Below, piece by piece: positions 26,290 through 35,050 of a DNA stretch of 64,000 nucleotides; within the stretch, counting starts at the first letter, position 1; every line of letters begins with the position of its first letter. The DNA is from Streptomyces sulfonofaciens (GTDB lineage: Bacteria > Actinomycetota > Actinomycetes > Streptomycetales > Streptomycetaceae), in the NCBI RefSeq assembly GCF_014656295.1, contig NZ_BNCD01000002.1:496001-560000 (forward strand), written 5' to 3'. A program made the position numbers and the translations under genes. The notes under the pieces were generated by a model, which was not told the DNA's origin, made no database searches, and saw only the letters and a list, made by a program, of their open reading frames with translations.

Positions 26290-26663
26290 TGAACTGGCTG
26301 ATGGTGATCATCGGCGCCGTCGTCGGTGCGCCGACGCGTTACCTGACCGACATGGCGGTGCAGAAGCGGCACGACACCGTCTTTCCCTGGGGCACCTTCG
26401 CGGTGAACGTGGCCGGCTGCCTGATCCTGGGGGTGCTGACCGGAGCCGTCAGCGAGGAGGCCGCCTCCGACTCGGTGCGATTGCTGATCGGTACCGGATT
26501 CTGCGGCACGCTGACCACGTACTCGACGTTCTCCTACGAGACGATGCGGCTGGCAGAGGCGGCGGCGAGGTTCTTCGCCGCCGCCAATGTCATCGCCAGC
26601 GTCGGCGCCGGCCTCGGAGCGGCCTTCGCCGGCGTCGCACTCGCGGAGGCGGCGTGGGCCTGA
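26289..26663 (+). CDS. crcB: fluoride channel subunit FluC/CrcB, second copy
   Basis: A 124-residue Fluc protein has GAVVGAPTRYLTD in helix 1, the asparagine block FAVNVAGCLILGVL and the GTLTTYSTFSYET phenylalanine/break region. It is shorter than the first copy and lacks the polar N-terminal extension. Paired, diverged fluC genes usually make heterodimers in which each subunit inserts in one orientation. The GTG at 26289 overlaps the DUF190 stop by one base. An upstream in-frame start at 26244 lies inside DUF190. Confidence 0.93.
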   Translation: MNWLMVIIGAVVGAPTRYLTDMAVQKRHDTVFPWGTFAVNVAGCLILGVLTGAVSEEAASDSVRLLIGTGFCGTLTTYSTFSYETMRLAEAAARFFAAANVIASVGAGLGAAFAGVALAEAAWA

Positions 26664-26694
26664 TCCGCGGCAGCCGAGGGGTGCCGCGACCGGG

Positions 26695-27564
26695 TCAGTC
26701 CTCCGCCGCGTCCGCGTCGCCGTGCGCCGTCCGCCGCCATCCGTGCCGGGGTCTGAACCCGAGGAGCCGGGCGCAGGCCGTGGTGTCGTACAGCGCGGTG
26801 TGGTCCGCGAGCGGCAGGAAGGCGGGGACGCCCGGGTGGTAGGTGTCCATCAGCTCGGCCGAGGTGAGCGGTGAGGAGGTGTCGGCGGCGGCCACGGTGA
26901 TCACGTGGCAGCCGGGCAGGTCCGCCTCCACCGCCCGGCGCAGTGCGGCGGCCGCGTCCCGGGTGTCCAGCCACGCCCACATGTCGTGCCGGTGCGCGCC
27001 CGGGTCGGCCGCCACCGCGGCAAGCTGCCGCTCAAGGCGCTCGCCGGTGCCGGTGAACGGGAAGCGCAGGCACACGATGTCTGTGCCCCACAGCCGGTGC
27101 GCGGTGCGCGCGACCTCCTCCAGGACCAGCTTCGAGAGCCCGTAGGAGTCCCTGACCAGCGTCGGGTGGTCCTCGTCCAGCGGCACGTAGAGCGGGGAGA
27201 CCGGTACCGGGGACCAGGCGAGGCCGACCGCCGAGAGACTGGAGGCGGCGGCGACCCGCCGTACCCCGGCCCGCCCCGCCTCCTCCAGCACCCGGTGCGC
27301 GGTGTGGCAGTTGGCGGCGAACAACGCGCTGGGGTCCGCGGGGTCCGGGTGCGGGATGGCGCCGAGGTGCACCACCGCCTCGGCGCCCTCCATGGCATCG
27401 CGCACCAGCGCGGGGTCCTGGAGGTCGCCGATGTGCACCCGCTCGGGACGCGGGTCGTCGAGGGGGACCCGGTCGGTCGCCACCACGGTGTGTCCCGCGC
27501 CCAGGAGCTCGTCCAGGACGTGCCGGCCGATGTGGCCCGCGGCGCCGGTGACCAGGATCCGCAT
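26695..27564 (-). CDS. NAD(P)-dependent sugar epimerase/dehydratase (extended SDR)
   Basis: The nucleotide-binding motif is VTGAAGHIGRHV, the catalytic Ser lies in AAASSLSAVG and the YxxxK pair in DSYGLSKLVLEE. The size (289 residues) and the NH...H-type block AEAVVHLGAIPHPDPAD resemble uronate dehydrogenase and other short extended SDRs that act on free or nucleotide sugars. It is the last gene of the ABC importer operon; its ATG overlaps the permease stop in TGATG. It probably oxidises or epimerises the imported sugar or uronate. The exact reaction is inference. Confidence 0.82.
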   Translation of the reverse strand: MRILVTGAAGHIGRHVLDELLGAGHTVVATDRVPLDDPRPERVHIGDLQDPALVRDAMEGAEAVVHLGAIPHPDPADPSALFAANCHTAHRVLEEAGRAGVRRVAAASSLSAVGLAWSPVPVSPLYVPLDEDHPTLVRDSYGLSKLVLEEVARTAHRLWGTDIVCLRFPFTGTGERLERQLAAVAADPGAHRHDMWAWLDTRDAAAALRRAVEADLPGCHVITVAAADTSSPLTSAELMDTYHPGVPAFLPLADHTALYDTTACARLLGFRPRHGWRRTAHGDADAAED

Positions 27565-28448
27565 CAGCCCTTCACCGCCCCGACCAGGCCGCCCACGAAG
27601 TACCGTTGGAGGCTCAGGAAGAGCAGGACCACCGGGATCACCACGATCAGTGCGCCCGCCATCAGGTCGTTGTAGTGCGGCACGCTCTCCGCGGCGAGTG
27701 CCTGCAGCCCCAGCGGCAGCGTGTAGGTACCGGGGTCGTTGAGCGACACGCGGGTCAGCAGGTACTCGTTCCAGGTGGGGATGGCCGTGAGAAGTGCCAC
27801 GGTGATGAGCGCGGGCCTGGCCAGCGGCAGGTGGACCCGGGTGAAAACGCGTATCTCCCCGGCGCCGTCCACCCGGGCCTGGTCCCGCAGCTCCTGCGGC
27901 ACGGCCGTGAAGGCGCCGGTCATCAGCAGCACCGACAGCGGTGCGGTGCCGTTGACGAACGGCAGGACCAGGCCGAGGTGGGTGCCGAGGATGCCCATCC
28001 TGTTCTCCAGCAGCACGATCGGCAGCATCACCGTGATCCCCGGCACGAACAGCAGCGAGACGAACAGCCGGGAGAGCATGGTGCGGCCCGGGAAGCGCAG
28101 CACCGCGAACGCGTAGCCCGCCGCCGCGTAGACGACCAGCGTGAGGACCGTGGTCAGCAGCGTCACCTGGACGCTGTTGAGGAAGTAGTCGAAGAAGTGC
28201 AGCCGGTTCCAGGTGCCGATCAGGGTCTCCCAGGTCGGGCGCGCGGGCACGAGGTGGCCGCCGCGCACCACCTCCCACCGGTCCTTGAAGGCCGCCGACA
28301 CCATCCAGAGGAACGGATAGATGCTGACCAGCCCGTACAGGGCCAGCAGCCCGCCCACGACCAGGCGCGTGAGCAGCCGGCGGGTGCGTTCCGCGCCGTG
28401 CGCGGACCGGGTGCGCCGAACGGCTCGCCCCGGGGTGATCGTCGTCAT
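27564..28448 (-). CDS. carbohydrate ABC importer permease (MalG/CUT1 type)
   Basis: The protein has 294 residues and six membrane segments. The cytoplasmic EAA loop reads ELRDQARVDGAGEIRVFTRVHLPLARPALITV, which contacts the ATPase. It forms the inner-membrane channel with the partner permease just upstream (ATGA overlap at 28445-28448). No ATPase gene is present in the operon. As in many Streptomyces CUT1 systems, a shared MsiK-like ATPase elsewhere is expected. Confidence 0.92.
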   Translation of the reverse strand: MTTITPGRAVRRTRSAHGAERTRRLLTRLVVGGLLALYGLVSIYPFLWMVSAAFKDRWEVVRGGHLVPARPTWETLIGTWNRLHFFDYFLNSVQVTLLTTVLTLVVYAAAGYAFAVLRFPGRTMLSRLFVSLLFVPGITVMLPIVLLENRMGILGTHLGLVLPFVNGTAPLSVLLMTGAFTAVPQELRDQARVDGAGEIRVFTRVHLPLARPALITVALLTAIPTWNEYLLTRVSLNDPGTYTLPLGLQALAAESVPHYNDLMAGALIVVIPVVLLFLSLQRYFVGGLVGAVKG

Positions 28449-29470
28449 GTCGTGCTCCGCAGGGCTCGCAGGTTGACCAGTGCCAGGATCAGCGCGGCGG
28501 CGAACAGCAGCCAGCCGAGCGCGCTCGCCAGGCCCAGCGTCGGCGCCAGCTCCTTCAGGAACGCCAGCCGGTACGCCTCCAGGCCCAGCACGTTGGTGTG
28601 GTCCCCGGGACCGCCGTCCGTCATCACCAGGAACGTCTGGAAGCCCTGCAGACTGTCGCGGAGGTTGAGCAGGACCACGATGGAGGTGATCGGGCGCACC
28701 AGCGGCCACACCACGGACGCGGTCGAGCGCCACCAGCCGGCGCCGTCGAGTTGCGCCGCCTCCAGCAGGCTCCGGTCGATGCCCTGGAGTCCCGTGAGGT
28801 ACAGCAGCATCGCCACCGGCACCGCACCCCAGGCGCTGACCACGATCATGGTGGGCAGCGCGGTGTCCGGATTGCCCAGCCAGCCCTGCGGCTGCCGGAG
28901 CGAGCCGAGGCCGAGCTGTCCGAGGAGGGCGTTGACGGCGCCGTCCGGTTGCAGGATGTACGTCCAGGCGAAGAACACCGCGACCCCGCTGGTGACGTAG
29001 GGCAGGAAGTACACCGAGCGGAGGACCGCCTGCATCCGTCCGGCCCTGTTCAGCAGGACGGCGAGCGGGAACGCAGCGGCGACGGTCAGCAGCGGGACGC
29101 CGATCATGACCCAGAGGGTGTTGAGCGCGGCGTGGTGCACCCGCGGCGCATAGCGCGGGTCGCGCCAGAGCACGTCGGCGTAGTTGTCGAGGCCGACCCA
29201 GGTCCAGTGCGGTGTGAAGCCGTTCCACTGGGCGAAGCTCAGCGTGAGGCCGTAGCCCACCGTGTACAGGCCCATGACGCAGAAGAGCAGTACGGCCGGA
29301 GCGGTGAAGGCGTAGCCGGTGAGGGCCTCGCGCCGCCGGCCGGCGCGTGCGGCGCGGCCGGCGGCAGATGCGGGGCCACCGCCCGGTGCCGGCCTGCCCA
29401 GGGGCCCCTGGCACCCGCTCGGGACCCGGCCCGCGGCCGCGCCGGGGGCCGCGGACCGGGAGCCGGCCAT
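28445..29470 (-). CDS. carbohydrate ABC importer permease (MalF/CUT1 type)
   Basis: A cytoplasmic Ala/Gly/Pro-rich N-terminus of about 50 residues precedes six membrane segments. The EAA motif is SLLEAAQLDGAGWWRSTASVVWPLVRP. QWNGFTPHWTWVGLDNYADVL after helix 1 is typical of MalF-like partners. The ATG at 29470 overlaps the binding-protein stop as TGATG. It partners the following permease for import of the substrate captured by the lipoprotein encoded upstream. Confidence 0.92.
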   Translation of the reverse strand: MAGSRSAAPGAAAGRVPSGCQGPLGRPAPGGGPASAAGRAARAGRRREALTGYAFTAPAVLLFCVMGLYTVGYGLTLSFAQWNGFTPHWTWVGLDNYADVLWRDPRYAPRVHHAALNTLWVMIGVPLLTVAAAFPLAVLLNRAGRMQAVLRSVYFLPYVTSGVAVFFAWTYILQPDGAVNALLGQLGLGSLRQPQGWLGNPDTALPTMIVVSAWGAVPVAMLLYLTGLQGIDRSLLEAAQLDGAGWWRSTASVVWPLVRPITSIVVLLNLRDSLQGFQTFLVMTDGGPGDHTNVLGLEAYRLAFLKELAPTLGLASALGWLLFAAALILALVNLRALRSTT

Positions 29471-30852
29471 CACTTCGACTCCGCCCAGTACGAGTCGATC
29501 AGCTTGCGCATGTCCTGCCCGGTCGCGGCGGGTGTGGACTTCCTCAGCGGGGTCAGGTCGGCCAGCACCTCACCGACCGGGTCCTGGTCGTAGCCGGGCG
29601 GCCGGAAGTCGTTGAGGCTCGGGTCGTAGGTGTCGCCCGGTGCGCCGTCGAAGCTGTCGATCATCGAGCCCAGGGTGGGGCCGAGCACCTTCACGCCCTC
29701 CGCGCCGAGTGCGGTCGCCGGCAGGTCCGCGGAGTCCTTGGCGAACCGTGCGGCCACCTTCTGGCCGGACAGGAACTCCATCCACTTCCTGGCGTTGTCC
29801 GGGTGGGCGCTGGTGGAGGTCAGGGTGAGTCCGGTCAGGGCCAGCGGTCCGAGCGCCCGGTGCGGGACGGCGCCGCGTTCGGGCGCGGGCAGCCCGAAGG
29901 CCAGGACGTCGTCCGCCTTTACGCCGTTCTGCCGGAGGAAGGCCAGGGTGAAGGTGCCCCCCACGTCGAAGGCGGACTTGCCCTGGGCGAAGGCCTGGTC
30001 GGCCTCGTCGATGGTGAGCGACTGGGTGCCCGGCATCCAGTACGGGGTCAGCCGGTCGTACATGCTCAGCACTCTGGTGCCGTCGGGCGAGGCGAAGTTC
30101 CTCGACGCGTCCCGGCCGAACAGGGCCTCGTACCTCTCCTTGCCGAGCTGGGCGAAGGCGAGCGGCTGGAGGACCCAGGTGAGGCCGGTCGCCTTGACCT
30201 TCAGACCGAGGCTGATGCCGCCCCTGACCGGATCCTCGGCATGCGTCCTGCCGAGCGCGTGGAGGAACTCCTCCCATGTCGCGGGGGCCCTGGTGACGCC
30301 GGCGTCGGCCAGCATCCTCTTGTTGGCGTAGACGATGCCGAAGGTGCCGGTGGTGAACGGCACGCTGAAGCGCTGGCCCTTGCGGACGCCGTGCAGCTTG
30401 GAGTCCTTCGGCTGCGACTCGCGTAACTTCTGGTCGGTGACCGTGCCCGAGGTCCGTACGGCCTGCTCGAAGCGGTCGCTCCAGGCGGCCGGCACCAGGC
30501 CCCGAAGGTCGGCGGCGATACCGGCCGCGCCCAGCGACATGTCCTCGCCGTCCGAGTGCGTCTCCAGCACGTCCGGCAGGTCGTGCGTCTTGGCCGCGCT
30601 CTGCACCTTCGTGGTGTACGCGTCGTCCGGGGTGTAGGCCTCGACGCGGACCGAGATGCCGGTCTGCTTCCTGAACTCCTCGGCCGCGTTGCGCAGCGCC
30701 GCCACGTGGGACTGCTTGAAGGTCCACATCTCCAGCGTCGCGGCGTCGCCCGGGCCGGACGATCCCCCGCACGCCGAGAGGGACGTCAGCGAGAGCGCCG
30801 CGGCCACCACGGCGGCCGCACAACGGACCTTTCCGGATACAGCTATACGCAT
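29470..30852 (-). CDS. sugar ABC transporter substrate-binding lipoprotein
   Basis: The signal peptide ends in the lipobox LSAC, so the mature protein is a cell-surface lipoprotein. The fold is the bacterial extracellular solute-binding type 1 (MalE-like): LEMWTFKQSHVAALRNAAEEFRKQTGI, PATWEEFLHALGR and the late DNARKWMEFLSG. It starts an operon of binding protein, two permeases and a sugar SDR, divergent from an IclR regulator and a ManD-type dehydratase operon. This context points to an aldonate, uronate or an oligosaccharide of them as ligand. I chose the ATG at 30852 with AGGTGGGG before it. Confidence 0.9.
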   Translation of the reverse strand: MRIAVSGKVRCAAAVVAAALSLTSLSACGGSSGPGDAATLEMWTFKQSHVAALRNAAEEFRKQTGISVRVEAYTPDDAYTTKVQSAAKTHDLPDVLETHSDGEDMSLGAAGIAADLRGLVPAAWSDRFEQAVRTSGTVTDQKLRESQPKDSKLHGVRKGQRFSVPFTTGTFGIVYANKRMLADAGVTRAPATWEEFLHALGRTHAEDPVRGGISLGLKVKATGLTWVLQPLAFAQLGKERYEALFGRDASRNFASPDGTRVLSMYDRLTPYWMPGTQSLTIDEADQAFAQGKSAFDVGGTFTLAFLRQNGVKADDVLAFGLPAPERGAVPHRALGPLALTGLTLTSTSAHPDNARKWMEFLSGQKVAARFAKDSADLPATALGAEGVKVLGPTLGSMIDSFDGAPGDTYDPSLNDFRPPGYDQDPVGEVLADLTPLRKSTPAATGQDMRKLIDSYWAESK

Positions 30853-30881
30853 GGGCCCCACCTAGGATTGATGAGCATCGA

Positions 30882-30900
30882 GCGTTCAGATGACCGAATG
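30882..30900. promoter_or_regulatory. 19-bp element A, shared with the ManD promoter
   Basis: The element matches the one at 31939-31957 at 15 of 19 positions (GCGTTCnGATGAnnGAAnG). It lies just downstream of the importer promoter on the minus strand. It is a candidate site for the IclR regulator encoded between the two copies. Confidence 0.55.
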
Positions 30901-30915
30901 GCGTTGGAGTGACTG

Positions 30916-30944
30916 AACTTAGGCTCGTCGTGATATAGCGTCAA
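30916..30944 (-). promoter_or_regulatory. probable promoter of the importer operon
   Basis: On the minus strand TTGACG (30939-30944) and TAAGTT (30916-30921) are 17 bases apart. Transcription would begin near 30910, placing element A within the first ~30 transcribed bases. Confidence 0.55.
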
Positions 30945-31021
30945 GACGCGCGCTGCGACGGAGCGCGGCACACCAGTGCGCACACAGGCCGCCGGGTGCC
31001 GGTCCGGGGAGCGGAGGATCA

Positions 31022-31816
31022 GTGGATGCGGTGACAGAGGCAGCAGGCGGGCGCAAGGCCGACGAGGTCAAGTCCGCGGCTCGGGTGCTCGAGGTGCTCG
31101 AACTGCTGGGGCGGGACGGCGCCCGCCTGTCGCTCGCCGAGATGGCGAGCGCGATGTCCGTGCCGAAGAGCAGCCTCCATGCGATCCTGCGCACCATGCA
31201 GGCCCGCCGCTGGGTGGACCTCGACTCCGCCGGCACCCGCTACAGCCTCGGCCTCAAGGCGCTGCTGACCGGCACCGCCTACCTGGAGGGCGACGACGTC
31301 GCGTCCCTCGCGGGGCCGGTGCTCGACACCCTGGCGGAGGAGACCGGCGAGGCCGTGCACCTCGGCAGGCTGGACGGCACCGACGTGGTCTACCTGGCCA
31401 AACGAGAGTCGCGCCATGCGCTGCGGATGTACTCGGCGGTCGGCCGCAGGCTGCCCGCGCACGCCACCGCGCTCGGCAAGGCGGTGCTCTCCCAGTACGA
31501 CGCGGCCGAGGTCCAGCGCCGGCTGAACTGGCCCCTGGAGCGGCTCACCCCCGACACCGTCACCGGTCCCGACGACCTGCTGGCGCAGCTCGCCGAGGCC
31601 CGGCTGCGCGGCTGGGCCCTGGACGACGGCGAGAACGCGGTGGACATCCGGTGCGTGGCCGTGCCGCTCGGGGCCACCCCCTCGGGCGGCGACGCGCTCA
31701 GTTGCTCGGCACCCAGGAGCCGGATGGACGACGCCCGCCTGGAGGAGGTGGCGTCGGCCGTGACCGGGGCGGCGCACTCGCTGCGCACCTTGCTCAAACG
31801 GCTCGGCCAGCACTGA
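31022..31816 (+). CDS. IclR-family transcriptional regulator
   Basis: The winged helix (KSAARVLEVLELLGRDGARLSLAEMASAMSVPKSSLHAILRTM) and the GAF-like IclR effector domain (ETGEAVHLGRLDGTDVVYLAKRES, GRRLPAHATALGKAVLS, GWALDDGENAVDIRCVAVPL) are complete in 264 residues. The GTG at 31022 follows GGAGGAT. It sits between the importer operon and the ManD operon, both of which carry the 19-bp element, so it probably controls both in response to the sugar acid. There are 171 bases between its stop and the dehydratase gene. Confidence 0.92.
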   Translation: MDAVTEAAGGRKADEVKSAARVLEVLELLGRDGARLSLAEMASAMSVPKSSLHAILRTMQARRWVDLDSAGTRYSLGLKALLTGTAYLEGDDVASLAGPVLDTLAEETGEAVHLGRLDGTDVVYLAKRESRHALRMYSAVGRRLPAHATALGKAVLSQYDAAEVQRRLNWPLERLTPDTVTGPDDLLAQLAEARLRGWALDDGENAVDIRCVAVPLGATPSGGDALSCSAPRSRMDDARLEEVASAVTGAAHSLRTLLKRLGQH

Positions 31817-31918
31817 AACGGCCCGGCGCTGGGCATCGACAAGGGAGCCGCACGGCCGGCACGGGCCAGGGGGGTGTCCTCAGCCGGGTCGTTCATCCGG
31901 CCTGTTTTGGTGGGTGCG

Positions 31919-31957
31919 TTGACAAAATCGGTATATGTGCGTTCGGATGAGAGAACG
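31919..31957 (+). promoter_or_regulatory. promoter of ManD operon with 19-bp element B
   Basis: TTGACA (31919-31924) and TCGGAT (31943-31948), 18 bases apart, can serve as -35/-10. Element B (31939-31957) overlaps the -10 and contains the inverted repeat CGTTC-N8-GAACG. Repressor binding there would block initiation. Confidence 0.55.
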
Positions 31958-31987
31958 TCATTCTGACAACTGTATGCGGGAGTTCGC

Positions 31988-33271
31988 ATGGCTCAGCCTG
32001 ATGCCCGCACCGGTCTCCTCGCACCGGCCCCCTGGGTCGAGGAGCGCGGCGCCCCGATCCGCATCACGGCCGTACGCACCTTCCTGACAGCCCCGCACGG
32101 CTGCCCCCACCTCATCGTCCGCGTCGAGACCAACGACCCCGGCCTCTACGGCCTCGGCTGTGCGAGCGACCCGCAGCGCACCCTCGCGGTCCGCTCGGTC
32201 CTCGACGACTACCTGGCGCCCCTGCTCGTCGGACGCGATCCCGACGACATCGAGGACATCCACCGCCTCCTGCTCAACAGCGCCTACTGGCGCGGCGGCT
32301 CGGTCACCGGCAACGCGCTCGGCGGCGTCGACGTCGCCCTGTGGGACCTCAAGGCCAAGCGGCTGGGCACACCGCTGTACGCGCTGTTCGGCGGCCGGGT
32401 GCGCACCGGCGCCGCGGCGTACACCCACGTCGAGGGCGCGGACGCGCGCGAGATCGCCGACAAGGTGGCGGCGGCCTTCGAGCGCGGCTTCGGCCACGTC
32501 CGCATCCAGGCCGCCGTACCGGGCGCCGACACCTACGGCAGCCACGGCGCCGAGGCCGACCCGGCCGCCGTGCGCGCCCGCCGGGTGCCCTGGGACTCCG
32601 CCGGTTACCTGCGCACCGTCCCGGCGGTGCTCGCACGGGTGCGCGAGCTGGTCGGCGACGGAGTGGAACTGCTGCACGACGTCCACGAGCGGCTCGACCC
32701 CCGCCAGGCCCGCGAGTTCCTGCGCAGGATCGCCGACACCGGCCTCTACTTCGTCGAGGACCTGCTCGCGCCCGAGGACGCGGGGCACTTCGCGCGCCTG
32801 CACGACGCCTCGCCGGTACCGCTCGCGGTGGGGGAGCTCTTCCACGACACGGCGCAGTTCCTGCCGCTGCTCGACGGGCCCGCCATCGACTTCGCCCGGA
32901 TCCGGGTCCCCACCCTGGGCGGCCTCACCCCGGCCCGCAAGATCGCCGCGGTCTGCGAGCTGCGCGGTGTCAGGCTGGCGCCGCACGGCCCTGCCGACGT
33001 GAGCCCCGTCGCGCAGGCCGCAACCCTCGCCCTGGACGTCAGCAGCCACGCCTTCGGTGTGCAGGAGGCCGCCGCCTTCAAGCCCGCCGTCCACGAGGTC
33101 TTCCCCGGCACCATCGTGCCCCGCCGCGGCACCCTCGTCCCCCACCGGGCCCCGGGCCACGGCGTCGACTTCGACGAGAGCGCCGCCCGCAGACACCCGG
33201 TGCCCGAGCCGCTCGGACACGACCGCTGGGCCCTGCTGCGCAACACCGATGGGAGCGTGCAACGACCGTGA
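31988..33271 (+). CDS. enolase-superfamily sugar-acid dehydratase, ManD (mannonate/gluconate) type
   Basis: The N-terminal capping domain and the (beta/alpha)7 barrel follow the ManD pattern. Metal ligands are in LLHDVHERL (Asp, with the catalytic His), FVEDLLAPED (Glu) and LAVGELFHD (Glu), and the base is in LAPHGPADVSPV. The family removes water from D-mannonate and/or D-gluconate to give 2-keto-3-deoxygluconate, though some members have other or very low activities. The ATG at 31988 starts a three-gene operon; the stop overlaps the ThuA gene's GTG. A non-homologous ~20-residue N-terminal leader is present. Confidence 0.85.
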   Translation: MAQPDARTGLLAPAPWVEERGAPIRITAVRTFLTAPHGCPHLIVRVETNDPGLYGLGCASDPQRTLAVRSVLDDYLAPLLVGRDPDDIEDIHRLLLNSAYWRGGSVTGNALGGVDVALWDLKAKRLGTPLYALFGGRVRTGAAAYTHVEGADAREIADKVAAAFERGFGHVRIQAAVPGADTYGSHGAEADPAAVRARRVPWDSAGYLRTVPAVLARVRELVGDGVELLHDVHERLDPRQAREFLRRIADTGLYFVEDLLAPEDAGHFARLHDASPVPLAVGELFHDTAQFLPLLDGPAIDFARIRVPTLGGLTPARKIAAVCELRGVRLAPHGPADVSPVAQAATLALDVSSHAFGVQEAAAFKPAVHEVFPGTIVPRRGTLVPHRAPGHGVDFDESAARRHPVPEPLGHDRWALLRNTDGSVQRP

Positions 33272-33927
33272 CGACCGACACCCGGCGGGCACTCGTCGTC
33301 CGCGGTGGCTGGGAAGGCCACCAGCCCGTGACGATCACCGACCTCTTCCTGCCGTTCCTCAAGGAGCAGGGCTTCACCGTCGACGTCTTCGACTCGCTCA
33401 CCGTCTACGAGGACGCCGACCTGCTGGCCGCCGCCGACCTGGTCGTGCAGTGCTGGACCCTGGACAGCATCACCCGCGACCAGTGCGCGAACCTGGCCGC
33501 CGCGGTCCGCGCGGGCACCGGCTTCGCCGGCTGGCACGGAGGCATCGTCGACTCCTTCCGCGGCGAGGTGCAGTACCACCTGCTGACCGGCGGGCAGTTC
33601 CTGATGCACCCGCCCGGCTTCCACGACTACGAGGTCCACATCGCCGCCGACCGGGCCGACCACCCCGTCGTCGCCGGGCTCGGCGACTTCCGTGTGCACA
33701 CCGAGCAGTACTGGGTCGCCACCGATCCGCTGATCGACGTGCTGGCCACCACCACCTTCGAGGCCGACGAGCTGCGCGGGCACACCGTCGTGATGCCCGC
33801 GGCGTGGACCAGGACCTGGGGCGCGGGCCGGGTCTTCGTCAACACCATCGGCCACAAGCCGGACGACTTCGACGTACCCGAGGTGCGGACACTGACCGAG
33901 AGGGGACTGCTGTGGGCGAGCCGGTGA
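33268..33927 (+). CDS. ThuA-like (type 1 glutamine amidotransferase fold) protein
   Basis: This 219-residue protein resembles ThuA of the trehalose/maltitol utilisation locus: WEGHQPVTITDLFLPFLKEQGF, the elbow-like DLVVQCWTLDSIT, GTGFAGWHGGIVDSFR and HTEQYWV. ThuA with its Gfo/Idh partner ThuB takes part in handling 3-keto sugars in rhizobia. Here it also directly precedes a Gfo/Idh/MocA gene. The GTG overlaps the dehydratase stop by four bases. The catalytic chemistry of this family is poorly known, so function is by analogy only. Confidence 0.8.
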   Translation: MTTDTRRALVVRGGWEGHQPVTITDLFLPFLKEQGFTVDVFDSLTVYEDADLLAAADLVVQCWTLDSITRDQCANLAAAVRAGTGFAGWHGGIVDSFRGEVQYHLLTGGQFLMHPPGFHDYEVHIAADRADHPVVAGLGDFRVHTEQYWVATDPLIDVLATTTFEADELRGHTVVMPAAWTRTWGAGRVFVNTIGHKPDDFDVPEVRTLTERGLLWASR

Positions 33928-35015
33928 AGCCGCTGCGGGTCGGCATGGTGGGCGCAGGGAAGATCAGCGGCGCCTACCTGGCCACCCTGGCCCGGCTGGA
34001 CGACGTGCGCCTGACCGCCGTCACCGACCTCGACCCCGACCGCGCCAAGCAGGCCGCACTGCACGCGGGCGGCGACGTCTTCGTCGCCGGGTCCGTCGCC
34101 GAACTCGTGGGCAGGGACGACGTGGACGCCGTCCTCAACCTCACGGTGCCCGCCGCGCACGCCGGTGTCGCCCTCGTCGCGCTCCTGGCGGGCAAACACG
34201 TCTACGGTGAGAAGCCGCTGGCCGCCGGCCGTGCGGAGGCCGAGTCGGTGCTGGCCGCCGCGCGCGCCGGCGGGCTGCGGGTCGGCTGCGCCCCGGACAC
34301 CGTCCTCGGCACCGGCACCCAGACCGCGCGCAAGGCCGTCGACGACGGGCTCATCGGGGTGCCGGTCGCGGCCACCGCGTTCATGACGACACCCGGCCAC
34401 GAGGCCTGGCACCCCGACCCGGAGTTCTACTACCAGCCGGGCGGCGGCCCGCTGCTCGACATGGGCCCCTACTACCTCTCCGCCCTGGTGCACCTGCTCG
34501 GCCCGGTGGTCCGGGTGACCGGCGCGTCGTCGCGGCCGCGGGGCGAGCGGACGATCGGCAGCGGTCCGCGCGCCGGCCAGACCTTCCCGGTAGAGGTCGA
34601 CACCCATGTCACGGGCGTTCTGGAGCATGCGGGCGGTGCGCTGTCGACGCTCGTCATGAGCTTCGACATCCACGCCGCACGGCTGCCCCGGATCGAGGTG
34701 CACGGCACGGAAGGCTCCCTGTCCGTGCCCGACCCCAACCGGTTCGACGGGCCGGTCGAGATCCACCGGGAGGGCACCTGGCAGCCGCTGCCCGTCTCGG
34801 CCGGCTACCGGGACGGCGGCCGGGGCACCGGACTCGCCGACCTCGCCGCAGCCCTCGCCGACGGCCGGCCGCACCGCGCGTCCGCCGACCTCGCCGCGCA
34901 CGTCCTCGATGTGATGCTCACCCTGCTCGACTCCGCCGAGGGGCGCACCGGCCTCCCGGTGACCAGCACCTGCGAGCGTCCCGCGCTCGTGGCGGGTGCT
35001 GCGCCCGCGCCGTAG
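33912..35015 (+). CDS. Gfo/Idh/MocA sugar oxidoreductase
   Basis: The Rossmann motif is VGMVGAGKISGAYL, the signature YGEKPLA, and the substrate-domain landmark GGGPLLDMGPYYLSALVHLLGPVVRV. This GGG-LLDMG type is common among enzymes that oxidise or reduce sugars at C3 or C1 with bound NAD(P). The GTG at 33912 has AGAGGGGAC upstream and overlaps the ThuA gene by 16 bases; a GTG at 33924 would give a GTGA overlap but has no ribosome site. It ends the operon, with a hairpin 36 bases later. Confidence 0.87.
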   Translation: MGEPVKPLRVGMVGAGKISGAYLATLARLDDVRLTAVTDLDPDRAKQAALHAGGDVFVAGSVAELVGRDDVDAVLNLTVPAAHAGVALVALLAGKHVYGEKPLAAGRAEAESVLAAARAGGLRVGCAPDTVLGTGTQTARKAVDDGLIGVPVAATAFMTTPGHEAWHPDPEFYYQPGGGPLLDMGPYYLSALVHLLGPVVRVTGASSRPRGERTIGSGPRAGQTFPVEVDTHVTGVLEHAGGALSTLVMSFDIHAARLPRIEVHGTEGSLSVPDPNRFDGPVEIHREGTWQPLPVSAGYRDGGRGTGLADLAAALADGRPHRASADLAAHVLDVMLTLLDSAEGRTGLPVTSTCERPALVAGAAPAP

Positions 35016-35050
35016 CCGGGGCCGTGCAAAAGCCCCCGCAGGGGGAGTCG

